From Candidatus Altimarinota bacterium (lineage in GTDB: Bacteria > Patescibacteriota > Gracilibacteria > BD1-5 > UBA2023), in the NCBI GenBank assembly GCA_014377305.1, contig JACMPW010000008.1, forward strand, positions 1 to 64,000: a stretch of DNA of 64,000 nucleotides, written 5' to 3'. The position numbers and the translations under genes were made by a program. Under the pieces are notes generated by a model. The model did no database searches and was not told the DNA's origin. It worked only from the letters and a program-made list of their open reading frames with translations. Positions 40,880-51,765 of this stretch are shown piece by piece (positions within the stretch are counted from its first letter, which is position 1; every line of letters begins with the position of its first letter).

Positions 40880-41434
40880 CTAGAGGGGCGATGAGAACTC
40901 GGACCGTTGGTGGTGCTCATGGAGTGCCTCGATACTATTGATCCCGGCTCGTTCATCGTCTGAGTATCTTGAGAGTGCATTGATGAGTGCATATATTTTA
41001 CCTACTTTTGGTACATAATGTGCCCGGAAGTCACCCTCTGCAACGGATGATCTGACGAAGAGTGATCCATATTTGAAGAGATATCCCCATATACTATTTT
41101 TACTCACGGCAGAGTCTCGGATATTGCGATAGCGTATATTCATTGCGTATTGTGACCAGAGTCCATTGCGGATCGAGAGAGTGATCTTCTGATTGCCGAT
41201 CATGAGCCATGAGTGATGCCAGAGATAATGATCATAGGCGACGAGAATCGTCGATACTATGAGAAAAACTAGACTCGTCATCAGCCATGAATAGCCAGAG
41301 AGAAAGTAGGTGATAATGGCAAGCGGGATGGAAACAATGATGATGAGTTTGAGTGAATTTATCACTGGGATGATCCAATGTTGATGACACTTATAGAGGA
41401 TTTTTTCTTCGAATGTAGGTTTTTGGGTAGCCAT
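40880..41434 (-). CDS. Bacterial PH-domain membrane protein (YdbT-like)
   Basis: 184 aa. Two membrane helices (LIIIVSIPLAIITYFLSGY, WLMTSLVFLIVSTILVAYDHYLW) followed by a bPH_2-type domain (LMIGNQKITLSIRNGLWSQYAMNIRYRNIRD). Often paired with envelope proteins; function is not established. It overlaps nothing and is tightly linked to the PLD-like gene. Confidence 0.75.
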   Translation of the reverse strand: MATQKPTFEEKILYKCHQHWIIPVINSLKLIIIVSIPLAIITYFLSGYSWLMTSLVFLIVSTILVAYDHYLWHHSWLMIGNQKITLSIRNGLWSQYAMNIRYRNIRDSAVSKNSIWGYLFKYGSLFVRSSVAEGDFRAHYVPKVGKIYALINALSRYSDDERAGINSIEALHEHHQRSEFSSPL

Positions 41435-41451
41435 AGTATATTGCTAGAGTA

Positions 41452-42219
41452 TTAGTGATGTCAGTGATCATCGTGAGCAGGAGCAGTGACTCCATGTGGA
41501 TCTGGAGCATGTCCATGTCCATCGCCACCACCGACCTCATGGAACTCGACACGATAGGCAGATGCCTCGTCCTTGGCTCGATAGAATCCTATATGAGATA
41601 AGTTATACCAGATAGATAGGGCTATAGCACTGACAACATTGGAGAGGAGGAGCTTGTAAAGCATAAGGAGAACACCAAGTGGGATGATCACATCTCGATG
41701 TACCATGATATAACCGAATACGGCCGATGGATGGATAATATTTTGGTAATACCAACTATCACGAAACCAGACGAATATAGTACCTACCTGAAATATATAC
41801 ACTTGTTCTATCATATACACGAGGACTGCAGCTCATGAGAATATGAGAAACATACCAACAAAAATATACTGAATGATATAGATACCTTGATGAGTAGTCT
41901 CAGCAATAACCAGTCAACCATGTAGAGGGAATAATACAGCCAGAGCAAATACAGCATAGACAGCGATTGATATGATGAGTACTGCAAAAGGAAATGGAAA
42001 GAGTCCACCTGTAGTTCCCATCGGACCATTACCGAGGAGGAGTACCGAGAGGAGAATATAGATACCGAGTCCTACAATAGCACCGAACGCGATCTCATAG
42101 AGTGTATGAAGTGTCCAATAGTAGTACATGATCAGTGTCGCGAAAAAACTGAAACCAAAAAATATGATATCGAATTCACTCACTTGGAATGTCTGTGCAA
42201 ATGCAGCAACAAGACCCAT
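41452..42219 (-). CDS. Polytopic membrane protein with a His-rich tail
   Basis: 255 aa. About six membrane helices (IIFFGFSFFATLIMYYYW, IAFGAIVGLGIYILLSVLLLG, FPFAVLIISIAVYAVFALAV). The C-terminal ~30 residues contain GGGDGHGHAPDPHG and APAHDDHGHH, a likely metal-binding stretch. The last HGHH is reached only by reading UGA as Gly. No family recognised; a metal-related role is inferred only from the tail. Confidence 0.65.
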
Positions 42220-42298
42220 ATTTTGATATATAAAACTATAACTGCTATGAATTGTATAGAAGAGAGAGCCGAAAGCAAGGGATTTTTCTCATCATCTT

Positions 42299-42769
42299 TT
42301 ATTTTATTTTGAGGCTCGTCAGATATGCGATCGCAAGTGCGTCGGCTGCATCATCAGGTTTCGGGATCTCAGTGAGTCCGAGGAGCATCTTGAGTGCTTT
42401 TTGGACTTGGGGTTTTTTGGCGAATCAGTTCCCCGCTATCCCTGCCTTCACCTGCAATGGCGTATACTCGATGAGTGGGATACCACGAGTGGCGAGTATG
42501 TAGATCATGACCCCCTTCGCCTGTGCGACATCGATACCGTTGGTCACATTGCGAAGAAAAAATAAACGCTCCATCCCACATATCGTCGGACGATAGGTAT
42601 CGATTATCTCACTGAGATCTGTACCAATCTGCACGAGACGGTCAGAGAAGTCGACTCCAGCACGAGTTGTGATGACTCCATACTCGAGTATCGTCACTCG
42701 CTTCCCTTCTTTTTCAAGGACAGCGAATCAGGTGGTCGCGGTTCATGGATCTATTCCGAGGATTATCAT
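42299..42769 (-). CDS. ruvC: Holliday junction endonuclease RuvC
   Basis: 156 aa. Catalytic acidic residues are in context: Asp in ILGIDPGTATTGFAV (residue 7), Glu in [10 protein letters not shown] (about 65), and Asp in [12 protein letters not shown] near the end. The substrate motif QAKGVMIY is present. UGA encodes the Gly of IDPGT and of TTGFAV, and of GNGFAKKP. Resolves four-way junctions. Confidence 0.95.
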
Positions 42770-42776
42770 GATGGAA

Positions 42777-43529
42777 TTATACTGAGAAAATCATTTCGAG
42801 GAAACTTTTTGTACTCGTCGCATCGACCATCACAGCCCTGATCTTCTCTGCATCACTATAATTCACCTTGCCCTCATGACGCTTGCGAGAGAAAACCTCG
42901 AGTTCTATGAGATCTGAGAATGGCACAAAACACTCATCAGAGATCAGCACTGCTAGTGTATTCGGGATTTCTTTTTGCCAATAGGCGATCAGGGACTCCG
43001 TCATCGGAGAGATATCGACACCATCACAGATGAGAGAGAGGAGCTGATAGAGACGACCGATAGAGAGAGTATATCACTTCTGGATGATATTGGTAATATC
43101 TGCATCCGTACTATGGATAGCGTGTCCGATTTTGATATGTTGCATCTTGGTGCGATATGGAGCAATCAGCCTCTCCTCGATCCAGGCATCGAGGATCTTC
43201 TGATAAGCGAGCATGATCGGGAGTGCATCCATCTGAGGATATCGCTGGAGTGTCTGCCAGTAGATCTCCGCATCAATGAGTCGTTCGATGGTATATTTGG
43301 GAGCATTGGATAGCGAGTCATCAAACTGAGCGAGGATACGCTTGGTCAATATATCGAGTCATTCAGATTCGAACATATTAGTGAGAGACTTGCGAGTCGA
43401 TCTAGTAAATTTTTCTCGATCGATACGGTCGATAGAATTCGCCACTTCGCGACGCATCCACTTCTCAGCGAGATCGAGCCTTGCTTTAAGTTCTATATTT
43501 TCTTGGATGAGGTCGTCCTTTTTGATCAT
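42777..43529 (-). CDS. Helical protein of unknown function
   Basis: 250 aa, cytoplasmic and predicted mostly alpha-helical, with an N-terminal coil (DDLIQENIELKARLDLAEKWM). No motif recognised. Two UGA-Gly codons. It ends 8 bases before the ruvC start and begins 42 bases after the PMM gene, so it belongs to the same minus-strand run. Confidence 0.65.
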
Positions 43530-43570
43530 AGGAGGAGTATATCATATATCTCTCATGAGGGCAAATCGAA

Positions 43571-44317
43571 CTATCCGAGTGCGACGATCTCCTCGATGAG
43601 CCTATGTGTCATCTCTGGTCAGGTAGTTTTCTCATAGTCGATACCCACCTCGACCGCTGCATAGTCATTGCCACCTGGGAATATTGCATCTCCGATGAAG
43701 AGCATATCTGCGAGTGGGACTCCGAGATATTTCTCCATCTGATATATACCGTATTTCTTATCCACACCCTTGCGAGTGACATCGATCGTCGTTGCTCATC
43801 CAACTCGAGACTCATACTCTGGGATACTAATACCGAGAAAAGGAAGCATAGAGAGTCGTTTTTGTTGATCTGGATCCCATATGACCTTGAGAGCTGGTGG
43901 ACACTGCTGTCCGAGCGCTGACCATGATACCTGTGTACCACGATCCTCGATCTGCTCACCGTAGAGTGGTCACTCAGTGATGACTCCTGCGAACGCCTGA
44001 GCATCTCTGAGTGCCTGGAATATTTTCTTAACATCATCAGGAGAGAGTCGCTCCTCATAGACATTGATCCAATGTCAATCAATAAAATGATAGTACGAGG
44101 CTCCACAAGTAGGAAAGAGATAGAGATTGGATAGATTGGCATCTGTAGGGAGATTGGATACCACTTGTTTGATGATCTGTTCATACTTCCCTCCTGTGAT
44201 GATAGCTACTTTTTTGATCGCAAGAAGATCCTTGAGGGCTATGGCCATATCAGGCAATATAGCAGATTTGCTCTCAGCAAGGGTATCATCGAGGTCGAAT
44301 ATGATGAGTGATTTCAT
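43571..44317 (-). CDS. HAD-type phosphomannomutase-like enzyme
   Basis: 248 aa. DxDxT motif in IIFDLDDTLAESK, VAIITGGKYEQII, LFPTCGASYY, TTIDVTRKGVDKKYGI and MLFIGDAIFPGGNDYAAVEVG match the eukaryote-like alpha-PMM branch of HAD-IIB. It would interconvert mannose-6-P and mannose-1-P for GDP-mannose and glycan synthesis. Several UGA-Gly codons, including ESRVGGATTID. Other HAD-IIB phosphatases cannot be excluded. Confidence 0.8.
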
Positions 44318-44354
44318 AAGTATGAAAAGTTATAATAGTAAGTTATGGCGAATT

Positions 44355-45221
44355 TTAGAATATACGAATCCACATATCGTGGAAATAGACATCATGATCT
44401 GCTAAGCCCGACTTGAACTGAGTATATCCAGCATATGATCTCGATTGCCCACTATCTCGCATATGATCGAGGTCACAGTATTGTATAGATAATTCGTATG
44501 AGTCAAGCATCCATCGATCTATGAGGGCGATTCCGAGATGATATGGATGACTATCAGCATGATAAAAAGATACCCAGTACTCACTCGTCACCCCCTCATC
44601 GATAAATATTGCTCCTGCGAGCACTCGTCCACCCACGCTTGCTGTGTAGATCCGATACCCTAATTCATGATCAGATAGCAATTTGCGGGTCATACGGATA
44701 CGAGAGGATTTTTCTCCATCATGGACAGGGGTATCTTGATATAATATAAGAAAATCATCAAGTGAACAATTTGTTGATATCTCGATAGTTCCATTTTCTA
44801 TATTCTCTATCACCTTGCGACGGTGTGCTCTCGCAGGAGCTATCCACTTATTCCAATAGTCGGGATGATCGAAGATAGAGAATGCTGACCTGGAAGAATG
44901 AATATTTTTTTTGGTAAACCAAGTCGGAACTTTCCACCATCATGCAGGCTTATCCAATCTCCGCATCGGTGTCCACCAGATTATCCCATGTGATATTCCA
45001 GCTTTTTTGAGGTCTATTCTCGTGAGTTCGGTATCATTCTTTTCCACTATGATACTCCAGCATCCAGGGAAAATATGCCACGCTGTCCAGAACTCATATC
45101 ACTTCCCTATTCGCTCTACGATATTGTTGGTATACTTGCGATAGTAGTCAAAAAATACTCTGGATCCAGAGCGATAGTAGATAAAATCATTAGGGATGAG
45201 TGAGCGAGAGAGGGTTTTCAT
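44355..45221 (-). CDS. GNAT/FemAB-fold acyltransferase-like protein
   Basis: 288 aa. An N-terminal domain ends near HRRKVIENIEN; the C-terminal half carries GNAT-like strands YRIYTASVGGRVLAGAIFIDEG and SFYHADSHPYHLGIALIDRWM, as in FemAB/peptidoglycan-bridge or lipid-linked acyltransferases. The specific substrate is unknown. Two UGA-Gly codons. It is the second such fold in the window after 20004-20978. Confidence 0.6.
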
Positions 45222-45237
45222 GGTAATTCTTCAAAAT

Positions 45238-45984
45238 TTATTCAATAATTGTTCCTCACCACTCGACTACAGAAAATCATTTACGCTCAAATTTCTGGAG
45301 TTTTTGTTCTGGAAGATCCCTATATTGTGTGAGAGGCCTGGCAATCATGAAGACCCTGAGAAGTGAATCTGGTTTTGGATTGATATCGAGTTTCGCGAGA
45401 TCAGTATAATCCTTTCCAGCAAAGGTAATTTGGACATACGGATACCCTTGGAGTTTTGGATACCAGAACATGATGAAGTCGCTCTTTTCCTTGGTATTGA
45501 GTCCGATTTCTGTGAGCTTATTATAGAGAAACCCCCGAACATCAGTTCCTCGTACAATGAATCATTTCGAGAGATCAAATACTGAAGTATCTACTCAGTT
45601 TCATTCCCAAAAGAGTCCATAGGTATCTTGATTGGTTCTAGAATCTTTGAGCGTTCCGTCTGGATGTGCGAGAACTGACCATCATTTTTTGGGAGTATAG
45701 TACTCTGGAAATGTGGCAGAGAATCAAGGAATATACGAGAGAGAAATATCGACATGAGTATCAGAAGTGGGATAGAGAAGGATAAGAGGTTTTTTGAGCA
45801 TTCAAGCACCAGAATGATCAATAAAATACGGGGAATTCTTTATTTTTGAAGTACACGCAATAAATGGCACTGTAGATATTGATTTGAATTCACAATTATT
45901 AGAATTCTCATAATAATTTATTCCAAAGAAAGTAATTGCTCCAATTGAAAGAATAATTCCCGAAATAATAAGTCCTATTCTCAT
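45238..45984 (-). CDS. Exported protein of unknown function
   Basis: 248 aa. N-terminal membrane or signal segment (IGLIISGIILSIGAITFFGI). The body has beta-rich segments KKPLILLYPTSDTHVDISL, KKWSVLAHPDGTLKD and DTYGLFWEGN, a mixture seen in some predicted extracellular CPR proteins. Six UGA-Gly codons, most of them in KxG or GxG positions. No known family named with confidence. Confidence 0.65.
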
Positions 45985-46002
45985 AATTTGGAAAGTTAAA
46001 AA

Positions 46003-47784
46003 TTACACCATCTTCTCAAACTCCTCCACCATCTTCTCCACCTCGCGTAGTCCTGACTGATAGAACTCTGGCGAGGCGATATCGATACCATATCGAGCTA
46101 GGAGGTATCGTGGCCGCTCTGATCCTCCTGATCTGAGGATATCTTTGTAGTCTTCTTTTGATAGTGAGCCATCTTGCACCTTGTTGTAGAGGGCAAATGT
46201 GAGCAGATTGCCAAATGCGTAGGCATAGCAATAGAACGGTGTATGATAGATATGTGGAATCATCGACCATCCACTCTCACTCTCTGCATTGATATCATAG
46301 GCGACTACTCCTCCATAGAGCTTGTCTTGATGTGATCTCCAGAGAATATTGAGATCTTTGTAGGAGAGCTCTTCTCCGCTGTGAATCTGGGTATGTACTT
46401 CTCGCTCGAATGCGACATACTGTACCTGTCGGAATATAGTAGCAAATATATCTCCGAGTCGCTCATTGAGATATTCTTTGTATTCTTCTGCTGTGACGAG
46501 AGACTTGACTTTCTCACCGAGGAGCATCTCAGCAAATATCGAGGCAGTCTCAGCCATAGAGAGAGCCGAATCATAGACCGGAGCCTCTTGTCACTGAGAA
46601 AGATAACCATGGATAGCATGTCCGAGCTCGTGTGAGATCGTCGAAACATCTCGGAGCTTGCCCGTGAAGTTGAGGAGGACAAAAGACTCCTCTCACTTGC
46701 GATATGAGGCATATGCACCGCCTCGTTTGCCTGCCTGTGGAAGAGCATCGATACGCTCCTCCTCGATCATACGCATTGAGTAGTCGTAGAACTCCGAATC
46801 AAAATCTCGCATCACAGAGAGATGCAGATCATACGCTTCATCGAATGTGAAGTTTTTATCGACTATCCCAAGTGGTGCCCCGATATCATATACCGAAAAA
46901 TCATCCTGAAGTCAGATCATCTTAGCTTTGGCTCTGAGAAATCTCTGATACAGTGGATAGGCTCACTCTACCTCTGTGAGGAGCATATCCACAACCTCAT
47001 CATCCATCTCTTCAGAGATATTGCGTCCAGCCATGACATTGTCTGGGTATCCACGCATAGTGATCTCCGAACTCCAGTCTTTCACGATACTTGTATAGAT
47101 ATTACCAAGAGTGATCTGAGTTTGTTTTGAGTTATATACTCGACGTAGCGACTCATACGATTCTCGTCTGATATTGCGATCAGTATGCTGACGGTAGCTC
47201 CTGACTTCTTCTTCGGTGAGATTTTTCTCTACTCCATCGATCTTCATCGTATATTCGTATGAGCCAGTGAGCTCATCATGGAGGGAGTTCGCGAGAGAGA
47301 GGGGTCGAGATTTGAGATTGAGAACTTTTTCCTCAGCCTCTCCGAGGATATACTTGATACCATCTGCCGTCGAGAGGAGATCATTTTTATATCGAGCCAT
47401 CTTGGGATCACGAGACCATTCCATGATACGATCGTAGCCGATAATTTTCCATCATTGAGCTATCCAGAGCATCTGATTTGACGCGAGAGTATAGATATAA
47501 TCTACTTCTCACATTTTTTTAGTCACAGCGAGATCCTGAGTATCGAGAGATGATCGGTAAAAGAGATAGTAACTCGGAGTCACCATACTATGTGACATAG
47601 TAGTATAATCCGAGTAAAATCCTAGTATTTGCTCTGGAGTAGAAAAAGTATGAAAAGTGTGTTCATACTTTTTTGAGAAATTCTCAGTTACTGGTAGAAT
47701 ATTGGCAATATCAGTGGCTAATTTTGGATCATCGAGCCCAGTATAAAAGTAGCGGGAAAGATTCCACTTGATTGGATAAGTCAT
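46003..47784 (-). CDS. pepF: Oligoendopeptidase F-like M3 metallopeptidase
   Basis: 593 aa. Zinc motif HExxH in DVSTISHELGHAIHGYLSQ, the third-ligand Glu region ETASIFAEMLLGE, FRQVQYVAFEREVH, and YHTPFYCYAYAFGNLLTFALY near the C-terminus. Cleaves short peptides in the cytoplasm, useful to a peptide-scavenging cell. Seven or so UGA-Gly codons connect four standard-code fragments. No signal peptide. Confidence 0.93.
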
Positions 47785-47790
47785 AGTATA

Positions 47791-48393
47791 TTATTTTTTG
47801 AAATGTAGAAACTTGAGGAGTACCTCGCGAGTAGCGAGCATATCACCCTTGGCAGTATGAGCCTCGTATCCAGAAATATGGAATACATCAGCAAGTCATC
47901 CAGGCTTCGAGAGACTCGTACTCTTGAATGGAAGTGGGATATTGTTGTATCTCGCTATAGCATTGGCCTGATTGGCTATAGACTTGGTATCGATGATATC
48001 GTTACCGAGGGAATCCATGAGAACACTACGACGAGACCTATCAAACACACTCGAAAGAAATACGATATCAGCAGTGATATACTGTCCTACGATAATAGGC
48101 TTGTGTTCTGGAGAAAAATAGGTCTCAAAAAATCCTGTAAATATATCACAAAACTCCTCATATGATCTCCCAGCTGCAATACGATCCAAAGTGAATCCAT
48201 TGTAGTCCAATGCTGATCTATCAATTGCAATATCTTCTGGAGGACAGAGATCCATGAGGAGCTCACCAATGATCTCGAATTGAGCATCGAGTACTATCAT
48301 GCCGATCTCAATGACCCCATGTTGGAATGGATTGAGCCCTGTCATCTCAAGATCCATGAGGAGATAGGTTCATTTTTTTGGTTGATTTTCCAT
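47791..48393 (-). CDS. DEDDh 3'-5' exonuclease (DnaQ/oligoribonuclease family)
   Basis: 200 aa. ExoI YLLMDLEMTGLNP, ExoII GQYITADIVFL and ExoIII HTAKGDMLAT with His-x4-Asp. It could be a DNA Pol III epsilon-like proofreader or an RNase T/oligoribonuclease; the MDLEMTGL motif slightly favours oligoribonuclease. Two UGA-Gly codons. Lies downstream of nothing obvious, six bases before pepF. Confidence 0.85.
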
Positions 48394-48469
48394 ACAAAAA
48401 GACTAGGATAGCAAAGTAATACAATATTGATCCTTAGTGTATCGAGATTTATCCATCTGTCAACCACTC

Positions 48470-49075
48470 ATGACCAAACAATTCATCGTCCAAGATCCCT
48501 ACTTCGAAAAAGCAAAAAAACTCGGATATCGAGCGAGAAGTGCATTCAAATTGCTCGAGATCCAAGAGAAATATAGCGTCATACAACCCAAGATGAATGT
48601 CCTCGATGTAGCAGCTGCACCAGGCAGTTTCCTACAAGTGATATCAAAGATCATCGACCTCGATCACAAGGCAGTCGGCATCGATATCACGAAGATCGAT
48701 CCCAACTTCGGACGTCCTAACATCTACCTCCTTCAGGAGAGTATATTCGAATATGAGAAAATCCGAATCTACCTCGATTCCCTCTCTATCGGACAATTCG
48801 ACCTCATCACCTCAGATATCGCCCCATCAACCACTGGGATGAGCGGTGTAGATCAGTATAGATCAGTAGAGCTCAATCTGGCGATCCTCGATGTCGCAAA
48901 GGTATTCCTCAAGAAGTGAGGGAATCTGGTACTCAAGGTGTTCGTCGGTGAGGATGTCAATGACCTCATGTGAGCCCTCAAAGAGAATTTCATCAAAGTG
49001 AACCGATTCAAGCCAAAAGCCTGTCGAGAACGGAGTTTTGAGGAATATTTTATCTGTATGGGAAAGAAAGACTAA
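48470..49075 (+). CDS. rlmE: 23S rRNA 2'-O-methyltransferase RlmE (FtsJ/RrmJ)
   Basis: 201 aa. DPYFEKAKKLGYRARSAFKLLEI, SAM motif NVLDVAAAPGSFLQVI, GIDITKIDP, LITSDIAPSTTGMSGVDQYRSVEL and VLKVF give the K-D-K-E type FtsJ site (Lys, Asp, Lys, Glu). ATG 48470 is used; the frame is open slightly upstream. Two UGA-Gly codons. It is the only plus-strand gene in this stretch. Confidence 0.93.
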
Positions 49076-49084
49076 TCGTTCTGT

Positions 49085-50383
49085 TTATTTGAGATTTTCG
49101 AGTGAGTTTTTACAAATAATGCTATCAGTTTTTAGTTGACTGCAAAATATCACTAAGTCCTTTTTGGCTACAGAGGAAAGGAGTGCATAACTATGTATTC
49201 ATTCATAGTATGAATATTTCTGAGATTCGGTGAGTTTTTTGACGAGTGATTCCGATTTTTCGAGATGATTGCTCGTAAAATGTTTCATCATTGTAATTCC
49301 GATTCATTTGAGACAGAATCTGCTATCATAACTCGATAAATCACTCTGAGTACAGAACTGGATAACTCAAGAGAAATCTCATAGATGATTCCGCAAATAT
49401 CCAAGATGAGCATAGAGAAAGCAAGTTGGCTTCTCATCTCCTTTGGCTATTTTGCAACGAGCGAATGGATCGCTTGGATCCCAGCCCAGAGAATCAGCTC
49501 CTGCATGTCCCGTATCTCACCAGAACATCTCCATCCAAACTCACTCAAAACAACGATATACAAACGTACTATTTGACATGGTACGACATGCAAGCAGTGA
49601 TTTTTCGACATTCCGTTTCGTAGAAAACATGATACCGTGACCAACTCCATGATAACAACTTCCCTGATGCTTACTCGGGATTCCGGAACACACCGACTCG
49701 GGGTTTTCTTGGAGTTCGCTATGATGCAAAAATAGCTCCTCAAGGATTCCATGCATATATCATCAAGCACAGACATCATCTACAGATGTATTCTCTATAT
49801 TCCCATTGGACCAAGTCATCGCACGAGAAAATCCAAAGAGCTCATACGCTCGATGTCCGAGATCATGGGACATATCATGACAATTGCGGGAGAGTTTGGT
49901 ATCTGATTCGAGTGTTTTGATCATGTGTGAGATGCTCGTATCATCATGTGGATCGAGGATAGCGAGGAACTTATCCCGAGTTTTTTTGAGATTTTCTTGA
50001 GTCTTATCGATAGGAATAAATGGTTTATTTGGATCAATCACCCAAATTATACCACGATGATTGGATTTTTCATGATTGTGATAGGCATAGGTTCCAGTTG
50101 TTTTGAATACATATACAAATACCCCACCAGGTACATACGCCCTACGGGCATCAAAAGGTGAAAAATCTGTATGAAGTGGGTGCGGATCTGATGCTGTCCA
50201 CATAGGAATCTCTGATTGATTCCAGAAAAATAAAGGCTTTCCAATAGGAATCTCTACAAAGTCTAAAGTATATCCAGAATTGGTATAGATAATATTTTGG
50301 ATCGGGGAATCAATTCTGCTCATCAAGTCTGTCGACTGAACGAATGGAAAAAAAGCAACTAATAATCAAATAAAGCAATACAT
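49085..50383 (-). CDS. Exported cupredoxin-like protein fused to a Cys/His-rich domain
   Basis: 432 aa. Signal peptide (MYCFIGLLVAFFPFVQS). Residues ~20-105 are cupredoxin-like: PLFFWNQSEIPMWTASDPHPLHT and GTYAYHNHEKSNHRGIIWVID, but the type-1 copper Cys and Met positions are not canonical (HNHxxxNHRG). Residues ~170-330 hold NCHDMSHDLGHRAYELFG, CAGYMHGILEELFLHH and GSCYHGVGHGIMF, then several Cys pairs (CRTM, RCFEG, ARCKIAKGDEKPTC). The repeated CHxxxHxxGH and CYHGVGHG look like metal or heme ligation. UGA-Gly codons are essential to link the parts. Function unknown; likely redox or metal handling at the surface. Confidence 0.7.
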
Positions 50384-50410
50384 AAAAAAAGCAACTATAT
50401 CATATAAAAG

Positions 50411-51037
50411 TTATAACCACACCACGATATCAGCGATCTCATCTCTCGAAATAGTATGCCCTATCGGATAGTATCTCAGCGTCGGTTCGAGTCCGATATC
50501 TCAGACGAACTTGCTCGTCAGTTCACTCGCACTCACAGGCATTACTCGATCCTCAGTCCCATGTCCGATGAAGACTCGTTTTTCGCTATATTTATTCTGA
50601 TCTCTATCTGAAACATCGATCTCGGAGAGGAGACGACCAGAGAGAGCGATGATCCCACCGATGAGCTCAGGTGATCTCCAGAGTGTATAGTAGGACATGA
50701 TCGCTCCCTGGCTGAATCCCATCAGATAGATCTGCTCTGAATCGATAGCATATTGCTCTGTCACTTCTCTGATATATGCTACGATACTCTCATATCCTCG
50801 CTCGACATCAGCACTACGATACACGGGTGCACCAGTAGAGAAATCCACTGGAAACCAAGCATACCTGCCTCCTCCGAGATCGAACGGTCATCTCAGAGAG
50901 AATATAGAGTATTCCTCTGGGAAATTCGCCTCCAAAGCAAATAAGTCTACCTCATTGGATCATACACCATGGAGCATGATGATACATTTAGATTTTTCAG
51001 ATTTTACGGGTGGGATACGAGAGAGAGAATTGGTCAT
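50411..51037 (-). CDS. Alpha/beta hydrolase (carboxylesterase/phospholipase type)
   Basis: 208 aa. Oxyanion region IMLHGVGSNEVDLF, nucleophile Ser in YLMGFSQGAIMSYYTLW, acid in IGHGTEDRVMP and His in YPIGHTIS, the order of the YpfH/EstB carboxylesterase group. Acts on small ester substrates; no signal peptide. Three UGA-Gly codons. Confidence 0.88.
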
Positions 51038-51044
51038 AATAGTG

Positions 51045-51302
51045 TTAGTCAATCTGGGTGAATCTCTGAACTTGTTTCCCGACATGCTCTACTATGTCAT
51101 ACCAGAGTGAGAGCGGACGAGTAACGAACTCATATCCATAAGCCCAGCTCTCAGGTGGGACTCTATAGAGCGGACGATATATAACCATATCTTCCTGAGT
51201 CTCTGAGTGACGAGCAATCCCGATCACCTCATAGGTATGATTGTCTCATCCAGTAGACTTGTAGTGACGCCAGTACGTCTGTGGAAGGGGTTTATTTTGC
51301 AT
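51045..51302 (-). CDS. DUF1653 protein
   Basis: 85 aa. YWRHYKSTGGDNHTYEVIGIARHSETQEDMVIYRPLY followed by FVTRPLSLWYDIVEHVG and QRFTQID matches DUF1653 end to end (YRHYKGxxYEVLG ... ARHSET ... RPxxMF). Function of the family is unknown. The start overlaps the NUDIX gene stop by 11 bases. Confidence 0.9.
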
Positions 51303-51753
51303 ATAAGAAAGCATTTTTCACAATAGAGTCAAATCATCATCTCCATCACTCTATGCTTGATATCTCGTTCTCAGTGATCCAACGAAACTCAGTATGCTCA
51401 TGACTTAAGTTCAAAGAGAAATCACCAGAAATCTCATGCAAGTAACAGAGGAATATAAAAGGTACTTTTTTATCGGAAAAAGTAGTATTTTCATAGGATT
51501 TATAAACCATAAATAACTGAGGATCTGATGGGATGATATCGTAATCACTTCAGAGTTCCTCCTTGAGTTCTCGTGCCAGAGACTCTATTGGTAAGAGATC
51601 ATGATCTGCCTTGCTGATTTTACCGCCAGGAAGTTCCCACCATAGAAGCTTACCTGGACGATGTTCTCACAAGATGAGCATTTTTCCATCTCTAAAAAGA
51701 CAACATTTTGTAGCAACAAGAAAGGATTCTTCAGTTAAAAATGGATTATACAT
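51292..51753 (-). CDS. NUDIX hydrolase (MutT type)
   Basis: 153 aa. Nudix box WELPGGKISKADHDLLPIESLARELKEELG (about residues 47-76), with a two-residue-longer spacing than canonical. MLILGEHRPGKLLWWELPGG is typical of MutT-like housecleaning enzymes. Three UGA-Gly codons. Directly downstream of alaS by 12 bases. Confidence 0.85.
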
Positions 51754-51765
51754 AGAAAAATATTA

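Noticed and set aside
40585-40992. Upstream start for the PLD-like gene at 40992
   Set aside because: It would overlap the bPH gene and put residues before a good lipoprotein signal; ATG 40875 fits the lipobox.
41452-42219. Cation diffusion or ZIP zinc transporter
   Set aside because: The His-rich tail invites it, but the membrane segments lack the family motifs I can recall.
49260-49440. RelE/HigB-like toxin frame (VLRVIYRV) on the minus strand
   Set aside because: The alternative frame of the same DNA is the C-terminal part of the cupredoxin-Cys/His protein, which reads continuously with UGA-Gly from 50383 to 49085.
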